This document shows, piece by piece, positions 24,908-34,758 of a stretch of 64,000 nucleotides of DNA (positions are counted from its first letter, which is position 1; each line of letters begins with the position of its first letter). The notes below the pieces were generated by a model. The model was not told the DNA's origin. It saw nothing but the letters and a program-made list of their open reading frames with translations, and ran no database searches. Source of the stretch: Flavobacteriales bacterium UBA2104. Lineage in GTDB: Bacteria > Bacteroidota > Bacteroidia > Flavobacteriales_D > Crocinitomicaceae. The position numbers and the translations under genes are program-made. Location: contig DCYS01000010.1 in assembly GCA_002331485.1 (NCBI GenBank), positions 153,788 through 217,787 on the forward strand. Direction: 5' to 3'.

Positions 24908-27262
24908 CTAATTAATTCGAATTCCTATAATACAAACATCATCAATCTGATCGAGATCTCCTTTCCAGTAATAAAATTCTTTCTCGATCTTTTCTTGTTG
25001 AAGTTTTATCGGTGTATCCTGAATAGAGGTCAAGAATTTCTTAAATGGTTTACTTTTATACTTCTTACCACCTTGTAGTCTTGCTTCTTCTGAATTACCT
25101 CCAAATTGATCGGCAAACCCATCAGAGAACATATACAATGTATCTCCACGCTGAATAGTCATTGTATGACTTGTAAAAGGATGTTGTTTTTGATAGACCC
25201 CGATTGGTTGCTTGTCGGCTTTTGTTTCATGCAACTGATAAGACCCGTCTGGTTCAGGACGAATGAGCCATAATGGACTATTTGCTCCAGCCCAATGGAC
25301 TTTCATGTTCTTACTATCGATGGCACAAAGACTAATGTCCATTCCATCATTCACGCGATCACTACTTCGTTTGAATTTATCAATTATAATCTCTCTTGTT
25401 CTATTGAGAATTTCAGCAGGATCTTCAACTTGTTCTTCAAGAAGAACCTTTGAAAGAGCACTGGAACATATAACACTAACTAGTGCTCCTGGAACACCGT
25501 GGCCGGTGCAGTCTGCTGCAGCAATATACATCATCCCGTGAGACTCTTCTATCCAGTAAAAGTCTCCACTTACAACGTCCTTTGGTTTGAACACAACAAA
25601 ACCATTACTCATCACTTCATTAAAGATATAACGCGATGGTAATATTGCTTCTTGAATTCGTTTTGCATAGTTGATCGAATCAGAAATCTCTCTATTCTTT
25701 TCATCGACCACTCTCTTTTGTCGTTCAATAGTGTTTTTCTGACGGTGTGTCACCCTGAATCTGTTGAACATGAAGATCGCAAATACTAAAATGAGTACGA
25801 GTATAACAACAAGTGCGATCTGTAATGTGCGTTGAGTTTGAAGTTCACTTTCTTGCTGTTTGATCATCAGCTCATTTAATTCGTTTTGTTTCGCAAATGC
25901 TATACTATCAGCAATTTTCTTTGTTCTGTATTCGAATTTCATCTCCTGTTCTAAAGCAGCTTCTTTAGATTCGAGATTATATACTTCATCTCTGTATTTT
26001 ATATATTTCTGGTAATGAGAAAGTGCTTTCTCATGATTGTTTAATGCTTTGTGATAGAGGTAATAATTCTGATGGGCATTTTCTCTAAACCTGTCAGAAT
26101 CCATTTCTTCAGCATATTCCAGTGTCGTTTTAAGGTAAGGCTCAGCTTGTTTTATTTTATCTTGTCTTATGTAAAGCTCAGCAAGTGTTGAATTAATGTT
26201 TATAATATTCTTTTTATATTTTGTTTCCTTTGCTAACTCAAGTGCCTCTAATAATAACAACTCAGCTTGATCAAGTTTGTCTTGATGTTTGAGAATAACA
26301 GCCATATTTATTTTTGCAGATACGATACTGCCTTTCATTTTTAGATCTTCAGCGATCTGTAAGGACTGCTCATAATATTTTAAAGCATCCTCATATTGTT
26401 CTCGATGTCTGGAGATGATGCCCAGATTGTTATACATTCGAGCCAATCCTTTGCTATTTCCCAGCTGTTCGTATATGTTAATTGCGCGATTGTAATATGA
26501 TGTGGCCTTATCATACTCCTTCAAGTGTTTGTAAACAACTCCAATATTCCCAACCACAGTTGCAATTCTCGCTGGACTTTTAACTTGCTCAGCTAATTCC
26601 AGTGCTTTGAAATTATATTCTAGAGCTTCTTTTAAGTTCCCATTGTTTTTATGGAGTACAGCTATATTCCCCCAAATGAGTGACCGTCGAGTAGTATCTT
26701 TTGTGATGTAAGTGTAACGCTCCGTTTCATCGTAATATGCAAGAGCTTTTTCTGTATTCCCTTGTTTTTGATGTAATACAGCTAGCCAAACGGTGGTGAA
26801 GGTTAGATAATCTAAACCTTTCGTCCTAGCTTTTTCATTTTCGGATAGTTCCAGCTTCTTTAGAACTTTTACAGCTTCTTTACCTATTTTTTCTGCTTTA
26901 TCGTACTCATTGTCACGATAGATACTCTTTCCTTTACGAGTAAGTGAAAGGCCTTTTATGTAGCGAAAATAATCAGTTTTTACTTCATCATATCTTTTGC
27001 CATTAATAGCATCATCACAAAAGTTAATCGCCAGATCGTAATAAAAGTTGGAAGTATCCCGATCGGATCGAAGTTTCCTCGCAATACGATAGTAGGTATT
27101 AACGACCGTTGTATCATTCGAATAACCTCCTTTATCCAGATGATTAACAAGAACATTCTGCAAAGAATCTATGTCTTTCTGAGCATTTGAATTAAAGCTA
27201 ACAAATCCAGTGATTGAGATCGTTAAAATCAAATGAAGCAATATGTTGTGATAAGTTTTCAC
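24908..27262 (-). CDS. TPR-containing SpoIIE-family membrane phosphatase, paralogue of the next gene
   Basis: A 784-aa protein with the same architecture as its downstream neighbour but with more TPR repeats (~45-440). The TM segment is at ~487-509, followed by the linker DSINYAKRIQEAILPS and the SpoIIE phosphatase (~560-784) with VSGDFYWIEE, AADCTGHGVPGAL and MFSDGFADQFGG intact. The start is GTG, the only start that keeps the signal peptide (ending FNSNAQ). The stop TAG touches the ATG of the second phosphatase, so the two are co-translated. The two TPR sensor parts are clearly diverged while the phosphatase domains are alike, suggesting two inputs to one kind of output. Confidence 0.9.
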   Translation of the reverse strand: MKTYHNILLHLILTISITGFVSFNSNAQKDIDSLQNVLVNHLDKGGYSNDTTVVNTYYRIARKLRSDRDTSNFYYDLAINFCDDAINGKRYDEVKTDYFRYIKGLSLTRKGKSIYRDNEYDKAEKIGKEAVKVLKKLELSENEKARTKGLDYLTFTTVWLAVLHQKQGNTEKALAYYDETERYTYITKDTTRRSLIWGNIAVLHKNNGNLKEALEYNFKALELAEQVKSPARIATVVGNIGVVYKHLKEYDKATSYYNRAINIYEQLGNSKGLARMYNNLGIISRHREQYEDALKYYEQSLQIAEDLKMKGSIVSAKINMAVILKHQDKLDQAELLLLEALELAKETKYKKNIININSTLAELYIRQDKIKQAEPYLKTTLEYAEEMDSDRFRENAHQNYYLYHKALNNHEKALSHYQKYIKYRDEVYNLESKEAALEQEMKFEYRTKKIADSIAFAKQNELNELMIKQQESELQTQRTLQIALVVILVLILVFAIFMFNRFRVTHRQKNTIERQKRVVDEKNREISDSINYAKRIQEAILPSRYIFNEVMSNGFVVFKPKDVVSGDFYWIEESHGMMYIAAADCTGHGVPGALVSVICSSALSKVLLEEQVEDPAEILNRTREIIIDKFKRSSDRVNDGMDISLCAIDSKNMKVHWAGANSPLWLIRPEPDGSYQLHETKADKQPIGVYQKQHPFTSHTMTIQRGDTLYMFSDGFADQFGGNSEEARLQGGKKYKSKPFKKFLTSIQDTPIKLQQEKIEKEFYYWKGDLDQIDDVCIIGIRIN

Positions 27263-27386
27263 ACGATTGGTCTATGGTTTGACGAAGATAATATTTTAAA
27301 AGAAAATCAGATTACCAATCATGTAAAAACCAGTCGCTTAGAATAAGTGTGTGGTCTTCATGCTATAGCATAAATTGAAGTTGTCA

Positions 27387-28940
27387 TCAAATCTTGATCA
27401 ACGAAACAGATTCAGTTGAATCAGCTCTCATGATCTTCACAACATAAGATCCTCTTGAAAATTCATCCATTTCAAATGGAATATGATGAGTTGCTTTTGA
27501 CAGAATTCCTTCGTAGATAACAGACATTCTTTCTCCAAGTGTATTGTACAATACAATCTTCACTTCACTTCCGTCACCATCAAGTTTTACTGTGCTTTTT
27601 GATGAGCAAGGATTTGGGTAGACCATTGAAATTCCTGTAGATGATGACAATGATTGTTCTTCGGTAGATAAATTACATGCTCCAATGATGTTATGGAACG
27701 TAACTGTATGTTCAAATAATCCCTGAACCGTTGTCTCATCTACACCAAACCAGTCTTTCAAGACAGATGCATAAACGTCTCTAAAATCAATTTGCATTGG
27801 CAGTCCGGCCTGATCAACTACTGTATCTGGAATAACGGGATTATCACCGTATAATGTTGTATTTAAACAGTTTCCAAAAAGGAAAAGCGGAGCAGCATCA
27901 CCATGATCAGTACCTTCACTGGCATTGGAAGCAATCTGTCTACCAAATTCTGAAAATGTCATTCCAGCCACACGATCGCTTAAACCAAGTTGGTCAATAT
28001 CATCTTGAAAGGCATGAACAGCATCAGAAACCTGCTTCATTAGATCTGCATGGGTTCCAGTCGTTGTAGCCCCATCAATAACTTGATTATCATGCGTATC
28101 GAAACCATTTACGTTAAGGACATATACTTTCGTTTTTAATCCACCTGAGATCATTAGAGCAACATCTTTCAATTGCATGGCAAGAGGATTATTGGCGTCA
28201 TATAAAGTGGACATATTATTCCCTTGACCTGCTGCATTACTGATCTCCTGACCATACTGATTGGATTGAGCAATGATGCCTTCTAGGTATTCCATATGGT
28301 CTCCATAATAAGTACCGTCATTTGTTCCTCCAGTGTTTGGTAGACTCGTTGAATCCGTGGGATCAACAACTGAATGAGAAAAGTTAGCCTGTGTACCTTG
28401 ACAGGTGGCAGAAAGTTCATACCCCATGCTTATCGCAAATGGCTCCTCAAAAGTTGAGTTTGGATATCCATCTGGGTAATCGGGATGATCTACTTCAAAA
28501 TGTCGACCTAACCAACCTGTAGTAATATTAGGATCCATCATACCTGTTGTCCAAATATCCATAGATCTGAAGTGAGATCTATTTTGTTCTGGATAACCTA
28601 CATTTTGGATTATGGATAATTTACCGTCGTTGATCATAGAGGCCATTCCAGTCATAACCGGATGAAAACCATTATCGCCAACAACTGGAATGAGATCATT
28701 CTCTGGTAAAATAACGTTTGGACGCTGGATCATCAAGTTGTCGTATCCATCTAACGGAACAACTGTATTCAGACCGTCATTACCACCATTTAGTCTGATA
28801 AGCACTAAAACGCGATCCTCATTGTTTTTTGGAACATTAAATAATTTCTTAGCGATCGCCTCATATTGCGTGTTACGAAATACGAATGGAACTCCAAACG
28901 ATGCTAATGATACATTTTTTACAAAGCTTCTTCTTTTCAT
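27387..28940 (-). CDS. DUF1501 protein with T9SS type A sorting domain
   Basis: A 517-aa secreted protein. The N-terminus KRRSFVKNVSLASFG is Tat-like (twin Arg). The body matches DUF1501, a sulfatase/alkaline-phosphatase-superfamily fold: VLIRLNGGNDGLNTVVP, NVGYPEQNRSHFRSMDIW, MTFSEFGRQIASN and DHGDAAPLFLFG. The last ~75 residues form a type A T9SS domain (SMVYPNPCSS, SRGSYVVKIM). The in-frame start at 28946 is TTG, so the ATG at 28940 is preferred. It sits 9 bases downstream of the DUF1800 gene; this pair is widespread in Bacteroidota and Planctomycetes, function unknown. Confidence 0.9.
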   Translation of the reverse strand: MKRRSFVKNVSLASFGVPFVFRNTQYEAIAKKLFNVPKNNEDRVLVLIRLNGGNDGLNTVVPLDGYDNLMIQRPNVILPENDLIPVVGDNGFHPVMTGMASMINDGKLSIIQNVGYPEQNRSHFRSMDIWTTGMMDPNITTGWLGRHFEVDHPDYPDGYPNSTFEEPFAISMGYELSATCQGTQANFSHSVVDPTDSTSLPNTGGTNDGTYYGDHMEYLEGIIAQSNQYGQEISNAAGQGNNMSTLYDANNPLAMQLKDVALMISGGLKTKVYVLNVNGFDTHDNQVIDGATTTGTHADLMKQVSDAVHAFQDDIDQLGLSDRVAGMTFSEFGRQIASNASEGTDHGDAAPLFLFGNCLNTTLYGDNPVIPDTVVDQAGLPMQIDFRDVYASVLKDWFGVDETTVQGLFEHTVTFHNIIGACNLSTEEQSLSSSTGISMVYPNPCSSKSTVKLDGDGSEVKIVLYNTLGERMSVIYEGILSKATHHIPFEMDEFSRGSYVVKIMRADSTESVSLIKI

Positions 28941-28949
28941 AATCAAGTA

Positions 28950-30563
28950 TTATATCGTTTGAAATTCTGGCATTTTAAATAGTTGAGATAGTGTCAATGC
29001 AACACGCTGTTCAACGGGGTCAGCAAAAGTTGGATTCCCCGGATCGTTCGCATAATCATTGTATTGAATGGTCCACTCAAAATCAGGTAGTCCGTTAGTA
29101 AGTATCGTTTTCAATGTGGTTCTTTTCACGATATCTAATCCTTTTGGACAGAAAACCAGGATCATATCATCGATCACTGCATTCGGATCTGCCGGAACAG
29201 ATAAATTATCCAGAAAATCAAGATGATTCACCTCTAGGTTATTTCCTCCTGCTGTAAAACCTCCTGCCAACGTTAACCAATCAGATACGTTGAAACGCAG
29301 TTTTACATAAGTAGAGTTTACCCATAATTGTGAGTAAGACGGCGCTTGATAATATGCTGTCCAACCACCAACTGAAGGAGGTTGTGCATAGCTCATTCCT
29401 GTTGTTGCCGCAACACCGTATGCAAATTCATAAAGTGCATAGTTCTCTGGTGTCGTATAATTCGGAACGGAATGCGTTGAATTAAATATCGAAAATAAAT
29501 GCTCTAATGGGTTTCTAATGATCGCTCCACGAAGTGCGACATCATAAAAATGCTCACTTTGGAATAACTCAGAAAGCACAGGTAGGATCTCATAATTGTT
29601 AGTTCTGAATGTGTTGGCCATTTCTACGATGACCGTATTTTCCACCGTGGTTGTGAGATCATAATTAACGAACCATCGATAAAGTTTTCTACAAATGAAA
29701 TTTGCCACTTCATCTTGTAAAAAGATCGTATCGATCAAATCGGCATATTCGTTCGCACCATTCGGATTGATCACTGCATTATCGAAATGCTCTGATAGTG
29801 TCTTAGTAGTTTCATCATGAAGCAAAGGCTCGAATTGAGCATACGTATCGTTGTCCGTATCACTGCCCAATCCAAGTGCGAGCCAACCTGTTAGGATCTT
29901 CGCTGCTTCTTGTATATCTTCTTCCTTGTAATTCGTGTAATCACCTGGTCCTATTTGTGGACCTTTTCCAATCGTGTATAGCTCAAATAATTCTCGAGCA
30001 AAATTCTCGTTAGGATCGAACTTGTTATTTTCAGTTCCACTAAGAAATACGAGCATGCAAGGATCAATCGTAATGTCTTTGACTAACTGTTTGAAATTAC
30101 CGAGACAATGTGTTCTTATTACCTCATGATAATTATATGTTGCTCTGGAATCAAAAGTGAATTCAGCAGCAAAATGGTTTTGCCAAAACAAGCACATCTG
30201 TTCCTGAATGCTATATGATGAGGTATTTAGTCGTTGCATGATCCACGCAGCTAGTGAATTTCTTCTAGCATTTTCTGTTACTGCTTGATTGGTCGAGGGA
30301 AGAGGACTGCTTACCCATGTTCCGCCCATCGTGGCAACAGCCTCATCTGTTGAAACAACTTCTGGTGTTCCAACTGCTATTGGATTCAATATTTGTGAAA
30401 CGGAAGCGGCCATGCCGTTGGTAACCGTATCTTGAATTTGCTGATATGTTGGACCAAATAAAGTTCGCCTCAATAAATGCGCTGCTTCTGCTTGTGTCCA
30501 TGCACCTGTATATGGGTTCATACTGAGTGAAACCGGCTCTTCTACCTCGTAGTCGTAGTTCAT
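28950..30563 (-). CDS. DUF1800 family protein
   Basis: A 537-aa protein of the DUF1800 family: WTQAEAAHLLRRTLFGP, QEQMCLFWQNHFA, NFARELFELYTIGKG and EAAKILTGW. The in-frame start at 30584 is TTG (N-terminus with two extra in-frame codons of doubtful value), so the ATG at 30563 is chosen. There is no obvious signal peptide, which is odd for a partner of an exported DUF1501 protein; it may be exported with it or act in the cytosol. It is transcribed with the DUF1501 gene. Confidence 0.9.
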   Translation of the reverse strand: MNYDYEVEEPVSLSMNPYTGAWTQAEAAHLLRRTLFGPTYQQIQDTVTNGMAASVSQILNPIAVGTPEVVSTDEAVATMGGTWVSSPLPSTNQAVTENARRNSLAAWIMQRLNTSSYSIQEQMCLFWQNHFAAEFTFDSRATYNYHEVIRTHCLGNFKQLVKDITIDPCMLVFLSGTENNKFDPNENFARELFELYTIGKGPQIGPGDYTNYKEEDIQEAAKILTGWLALGLGSDTDNDTYAQFEPLLHDETTKTLSEHFDNAVINPNGANEYADLIDTIFLQDEVANFICRKLYRWFVNYDLTTTVENTVIVEMANTFRTNNYEILPVLSELFQSEHFYDVALRGAIIRNPLEHLFSIFNSTHSVPNYTTPENYALYEFAYGVAATTGMSYAQPPSVGGWTAYYQAPSYSQLWVNSTYVKLRFNVSDWLTLAGGFTAGGNNLEVNHLDFLDNLSVPADPNAVIDDMILVFCPKGLDIVKRTTLKTILTNGLPDFEWTIQYNDYANDPGNPTFADPVEQRVALTLSQLFKMPEFQTI

Positions 30564-30730
30564 GTGTGAAAATTTGACACACAATTTACGAAAAGATTTT
30601 TTTTAGAGAAAGTATAACGTCTTTATTTAAAATGAATTTAACAAAATGGTTCAGCCACGTTATTCCTTAAAATTAAAGACTAATTAATTTTATATTTTTG
30701 CTTTCCTTTGAAAAGATCTAATTTGCCCAC

Positions 30731-31597
30731 GTGACATTGTTTAACTTCATAACTCTTCTTGACCTAAAGTTAAGTCCAACGAAACAACAGTTAGGAGAAG
30801 ACGAGGACTATTCGATGACCTTCTTTGTTGGGATACTTGGAATTTTCTTACTTGCGTTGATCTTTTTTTTACTCTCTTCGATCATCAAAGATTTTGTAAA
30901 GCATGTTATTCTTAAAACTCCAGCTTTTACGAAGCGTTATAAATTTAATGAACATAATTTAAGGTTCGCATACAAAGTTGCTGGATGTCATATGGTCGTT
31001 TCTGATCTTGGAAATCGAAAAGATCAGTACATGTTTCTCGTTTCATATTTAAAAAGAAGGTTTCCAAATGTGAGTCCGATCGATCTAAAGTTATTACCAA
31101 AAGTTCATAAGCACTATCCCGAAGTAAGACCTGTTTTTGAATGGTTAAATGAACACTTAGATGAAGCTCAGAAATATCAGTTTCTCGATTATTTTATTGA
31201 TCTTGCCTTTTACAATGAGCAATTGAGTAGCCGTGAAATGAGACTAGTGTATATGGCTGGAGATTACCTGGGTTTATCAAGTAATGAGATCAGATCGATT
31301 CTTTCAATGCGTTATAAGTTCTATGAGGATAAAAAACGAAGAGAAAGGGAACACCATAAGCAAAGATCAAGGCCGAGATCATCAAGAAGGTCGAAGAGGA
31401 AAAGAGCATTGAAAATACTTGGAATAGAGGATGAGTCTGCGTCTTTTGATGAGATCAAGAAGGCCTACAGACGTATGGCAAAAAAACACCATCCTGATCG
31501 ATTCCATGGCGCTTCAGAAATAGAACAAGAAAAAGCGAATGAAAGGTTTGCGGTCATCAATGAGGCGTACGAATCTCTAGAAGAAATGAAAATCTAA
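30731..31597 (+). CDS. DjlA-like membrane co-chaperone with TerB-like and J domains (copy 1)
   Basis: A 288-aa protein. One strong TM segment lies at ~30-52, then a TerB-like helical domain (~75-200; NLRFAYKVAGCHMVVSDLGN, EQLSSREMRLVYMAG), an Arg/Lys-rich linker (RSRPRSSRRSKRKRA) and a C-terminal J domain with the HPD motif (KKHHPDRFHG). This is the DjlA layout: a cytoplasmic J domain recruiting DnaK to the membrane. The start is GTG. A near-identical arrangement in the following paralogue supports this N-terminus, and TATTTTTG at 30693-30700 may be a -7 box. Confidence 0.88.
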   Translation: MTLFNFITLLDLKLSPTKQQLGEDEDYSMTFFVGILGIFLLALIFFLLSSIIKDFVKHVILKTPAFTKRYKFNEHNLRFAYKVAGCHMVVSDLGNRKDQYMFLVSYLKRRFPNVSPIDLKLLPKVHKHYPEVRPVFEWLNEHLDEAQKYQFLDYFIDLAFYNEQLSSREMRLVYMAGDYLGLSSNEIRSILSMRYKFYEDKKRREREHHKQRSRPRSSRRSKRKRALKILGIEDESASFDEIKKAYRRMAKKHHPDRFHGASEIEQEKANERFAVINEAYESLEEMKI

Positions 31598-31680
31598 GTA
31601 TATTTTGAAAATGCAAACAAAATGTTATACCGTTAAATATTATAACTCATGAATCAACTGTTAGTATAGGTCTCATCTCT

Positions 31681-32532
31681 ATGATTTTTTTTCTCTTAAA
31701 TTCATACGGACTATTGCTATCTGAAGAGTTAACTCCAGAAGAAATTCGCAACAATGTATTTACGGCAGTTATCGTTTGTGGATTAGTAGCTTCCATTTTT
31801 TTCGTTTTCCCTTCTATTCTGCGAAAGTTTATTTATCACGTTATATTGGGAGTACCTTCGTTTGATGAGAATTATAAATTTAACCAGAAGAATCTTCGTT
31901 TTGCCTATAAGATTTCTGGTTGTCACATAGTCTTAGCGGACGTTGGTGCAAGAAGAGATCAGTATTTATTCCTGATCACTTATCTCAAACGAAAATTTCC
32001 AAATACGGGTAAAATCGATCTCTCTACACTTCCGAGATTACATCAGAATTATGAAGATATAGATCAGGTATTTAAATGGCTGGGAATGCATTTAGACAAA
32101 GATCAAAAAGTAGCGTTCCTCGATTTTTTGATCGATCTTGCATTTTACAATGAAAAATTAAGTAGTCGAGAGATGAAATTGATTTACTCTGCCGGAGAGC
32201 ATTTAAGTATGTCACGGAAAGAGATCAGATCAATGCTTTCGGTTCGACATAAATTCTATGAAGAGAAAGCAAATCGACAACAACAGAACAGCCGTCGGCG
32301 ATCTAGATCTAAAGTTTCTGAGCGTTCTAAAAAGAAAGAGGCGCTTAAGATCCTTGAGATCAACACTGATTCAGTATCGTTTGAACAGATCAAGAAAGCC
32401 TATCGTAAAATGGCAAAAAAACATCACCCTGATCGATTTCATGGAGAATCAGAAATGGAACAAGAAAAGGCAAATGAAAGGTTCGCCATTATTAATGAAG
32501 CTTATGAATACTTAGAGCGTTTAATGAATTGA
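31681..32532 (+). CDS. DjlA-like membrane co-chaperone with TerB-like and J domains (copy 2)
   Basis: A 283-aa paralogue of the preceding gene, co-linear throughout. A TM is at ~28-48, the TerB-like region at ~70-195 (NLRFAYKISGCHIVLADVGA), then a basic linker, and a J domain with HPD (KKHHPDRFHG). It lies 83 bases after copy 1 and 7 bases before the PrsW-like gene. The two copies are diverged in the TM/N-terminus but strongly conserved in the TerB and J domains, so both are probably functional. Confidence 0.88.
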   Translation: MIFFLLNSYGLLLSEELTPEEIRNNVFTAVIVCGLVASIFFVFPSILRKFIYHVILGVPSFDENYKFNQKNLRFAYKISGCHIVLADVGARRDQYLFLITYLKRKFPNTGKIDLSTLPRLHQNYEDIDQVFKWLGMHLDKDQKVAFLDFLIDLAFYNEKLSSREMKLIYSAGEHLSMSRKEIRSMLSVRHKFYEEKANRQQQNSRRRSRSKVSERSKKKEALKILEINTDSVSFEQIKKAYRKMAKKHHPDRFHGESEMEQEKANERFAIINEAYEYLERLMN

Positions 32533-32539
32533 TTGATCT

Positions 32540-34681
32540 ATGTTTATATTTTTTGTTACAATCCTAATTTGTGCATTTATAGCTTCTACCTATAGATATT
32601 CTCTTGCAGATGTGATTAGATTTAAGAAGATCACAAAGAAGAATTTCACTCCAGTTATCATGCTATCTATTGTGCTGATTCCTATGATCTATATGAATAC
32701 ATTTCATAGCACAAGAATTTTCACTTCAGCAGAGGAGTTGATAGAGTTTGCGGAACGATATGATGATGAAGAACTCTATTACGAGGGTGTCGAAAGCCTG
32801 GCTCAAGATGATAGTTCAGATGTGCTAGAGCAGTTATCATTTGCACATTTTTATTTTGAGGACTTTTATGGAAACTTTTCATGTAATGTTGCTCGTGATC
32901 GCTACAAGGAGTACGATACATATGCTGGCAAGTTGGCTGGCATTTATGTGAAATTGAGGTGCAATCCAGGAAATGTTCAATCATCCGAAATTGAACAACT
33001 TAAACAAACTGAAAAAGGGACATACTTCATTCTTGGTATGTACGAAGAATACAATGGAAATCTTGAAAAGTCCTTAGAATATTATGACGCTCAAATTGTA
33101 AGATCTCCCGATTTTAACTTAACATATAAAAGAAAGTCTATTCTTCTGAGAAAGATTGACGATGAACGTCTGAGGGATTTTATGGTGAGTCAGGCTAGTC
33201 ATGATTTCCTCTCTTTTCATGAGAAAAACCAATACTATTATTTAAACGGACTATGGTCTTCATATTTCACAAATATCCTCTTGGATCGAATCGTTAATAC
33301 TCCATGGTTAGTCATGATCATCGCATTTGTGGTTTCTTTTGTTTGGATAGCTTATTTGCGCTTAATGGATTTCTATAATCGTGAAAAATGGGCTGACTTA
33401 CTATTGGTTTTTGTTTTAGGTGGAATATTTACAATTTTCTGTCTTCCGATCTATGACTTTTTCTTTTATGATGTTCAGTTCTATCTGGATGGCTCAGCAT
33501 GGAATGATTTCTGGTATTGTACGATCGTTATAGGGGGAGCTGAAGAACTTGTCAAGTTCATTCCCTGGCTGCTATTCGGGTTTGTTTTCGGTAGATTCAA
33601 AGAACCTTTTGATTATATACTTTATGCATCAATGTCCGCACTTGGATTTGCCTGCTTAGAGAATTTCTCCTACCTACAGGATTTCACAAATATTACATCT
33701 CGTACCATCATCTCAACGGTGGCACACATGTTTGACGCTGTTATCATCGCTTATGCATTTATAATCGTTAATTATCGACTCAAGAAAGCATCGTTGATCA
33801 AGAAAATCGGAGTGATCTTGAGCGGCTTTTTACTAGCGATGTTTGCCCACGGTTTTTATGACTTTTGGCTCATCAGTCCTTCGGTTGCAGACTTTACATT
33901 GGTTACGCTTATCTTTTTCGTGCTTTCACTTCACATTTGGTTCTTCTTAAAACGTAATGCTATGAACCACTCACCTTTTTTTAAAGGAAATGAACGGTTC
34001 AATCTGACTAAACAAAAAGAAGTTCTTCATCTGGGAATAATTAGTGTTCTTATGCTTCAGTATGTTGTAATGGGCCTTGATTATGGAACAGAAAGGATTA
34101 ATTATTTTTTCTATAAAGAAGCGGGATATGCAGGTGTTTTTCTCTTTTATATGACAGGTCAACTGAACCGATTTAAATTGGTTAAGGGAGTCTGGAATAA
34201 ATTTTCATTCAAAGAGATATTACCAATAAAACTAATTGGGAATATTGCGCAGAATATATCGAATTACGCATTCAATAGACAAGACTCTTTTAGTAACAAG
34301 CAGAAACGGTCAAGTTACTATGATGGTCCTGATCTCAGAGGGCTTAAACTCCGTCTTTTTGCACCAAAATCAAATAAATTCATTGGTAATCAATTACCGG
34401 TAACAGGCTATTGCAGCAAAAGAATGGTAGTGAATAATCAACAGGATTGGTTTTTGTTTAGACTGGATCAACCCGTTTATTTCAATAGTTTCCTTTCGGA
34501 TCAAATATTGATCAAATCAAAAAATGATCAATATTCATTATTAGATGATAAGATCGAGATCTACTTTATGTTTATACCATCTCCTGACTTACTTCAGAAA
34601 GACCATTTGATGATTAGTGATTTGAGATATGCCGGAAAAAGTTATTCCAGACCGTTGAACAAGAATGAACTTGATCGCTGA
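32540..34681 (+). CDS. PrsW-family intramembrane metalloprotease, extended
   Basis: A 713-aa membrane protein. N-terminal TM segments at ~5-20 and ~35-50 flank a TPR-like extracytoplasmic stretch (~60-250). The multi-TM core (~255-470) has the PrsW motifs GGAEELVKF (EExxK), LGFACLENFSY, STVAHMFDA and MFAHGFYDF (metal-binding Glu/His residues). A further region of ~240 residues follows, with TM segments at ~500-540 and a soluble tail. PrsW proteases cut anti-sigma factors in Bacillus; here the long N- and C-terminal additions are unusual. It probably shares a transcript with the DjlA-like pair. Confidence 0.85.
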   Translation: MFIFFVTILICAFIASTYRYSLADVIRFKKITKKNFTPVIMLSIVLIPMIYMNTFHSTRIFTSAEELIEFAERYDDEELYYEGVESLAQDDSSDVLEQLSFAHFYFEDFYGNFSCNVARDRYKEYDTYAGKLAGIYVKLRCNPGNVQSSEIEQLKQTEKGTYFILGMYEEYNGNLEKSLEYYDAQIVRSPDFNLTYKRKSILLRKIDDERLRDFMVSQASHDFLSFHEKNQYYYLNGLWSSYFTNILLDRIVNTPWLVMIIAFVVSFVWIAYLRLMDFYNREKWADLLLVFVLGGIFTIFCLPIYDFFFYDVQFYLDGSAWNDFWYCTIVIGGAEELVKFIPWLLFGFVFGRFKEPFDYILYASMSALGFACLENFSYLQDFTNITSRTIISTVAHMFDAVIIAYAFIIVNYRLKKASLIKKIGVILSGFLLAMFAHGFYDFWLISPSVADFTLVTLIFFVLSLHIWFFLKRNAMNHSPFFKGNERFNLTKQKEVLHLGIISVLMLQYVVMGLDYGTERINYFFYKEAGYAGVFLFYMTGQLNRFKLVKGVWNKFSFKEILPIKLIGNIAQNISNYAFNRQDSFSNKQKRSSYYDGPDLRGLKLRLFAPKSNKFIGNQLPVTGYCSKRMVVNNQQDWFLFRLDQPVYFNSFLSDQILIKSKNDQYSLLDDKIEIYFMFIPSPDLLQKDHLMISDLRYAGKSYSRPLNKNELDR

Positions 34682-34758
34682 TTTATTCCTTTTTTTATTT
34701 GAACAATAACGGCCTCAAGTCGTTTGATTTGTAGTACACTTAAAATGAATTGGATTAC

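Noticed and set aside
27360..27371. Perfect 12-bp palindrome ATGCTATAGCAT in a short intergenic gap
   Set aside because: It is isolated, lacks a T tract and is too short to assign as terminator or operator.
32258..32515. 85-codon plus-strand ORF inside the second DjlA-like gene
   Set aside because: Out-of-frame shadow of a conserved J-domain coding region.
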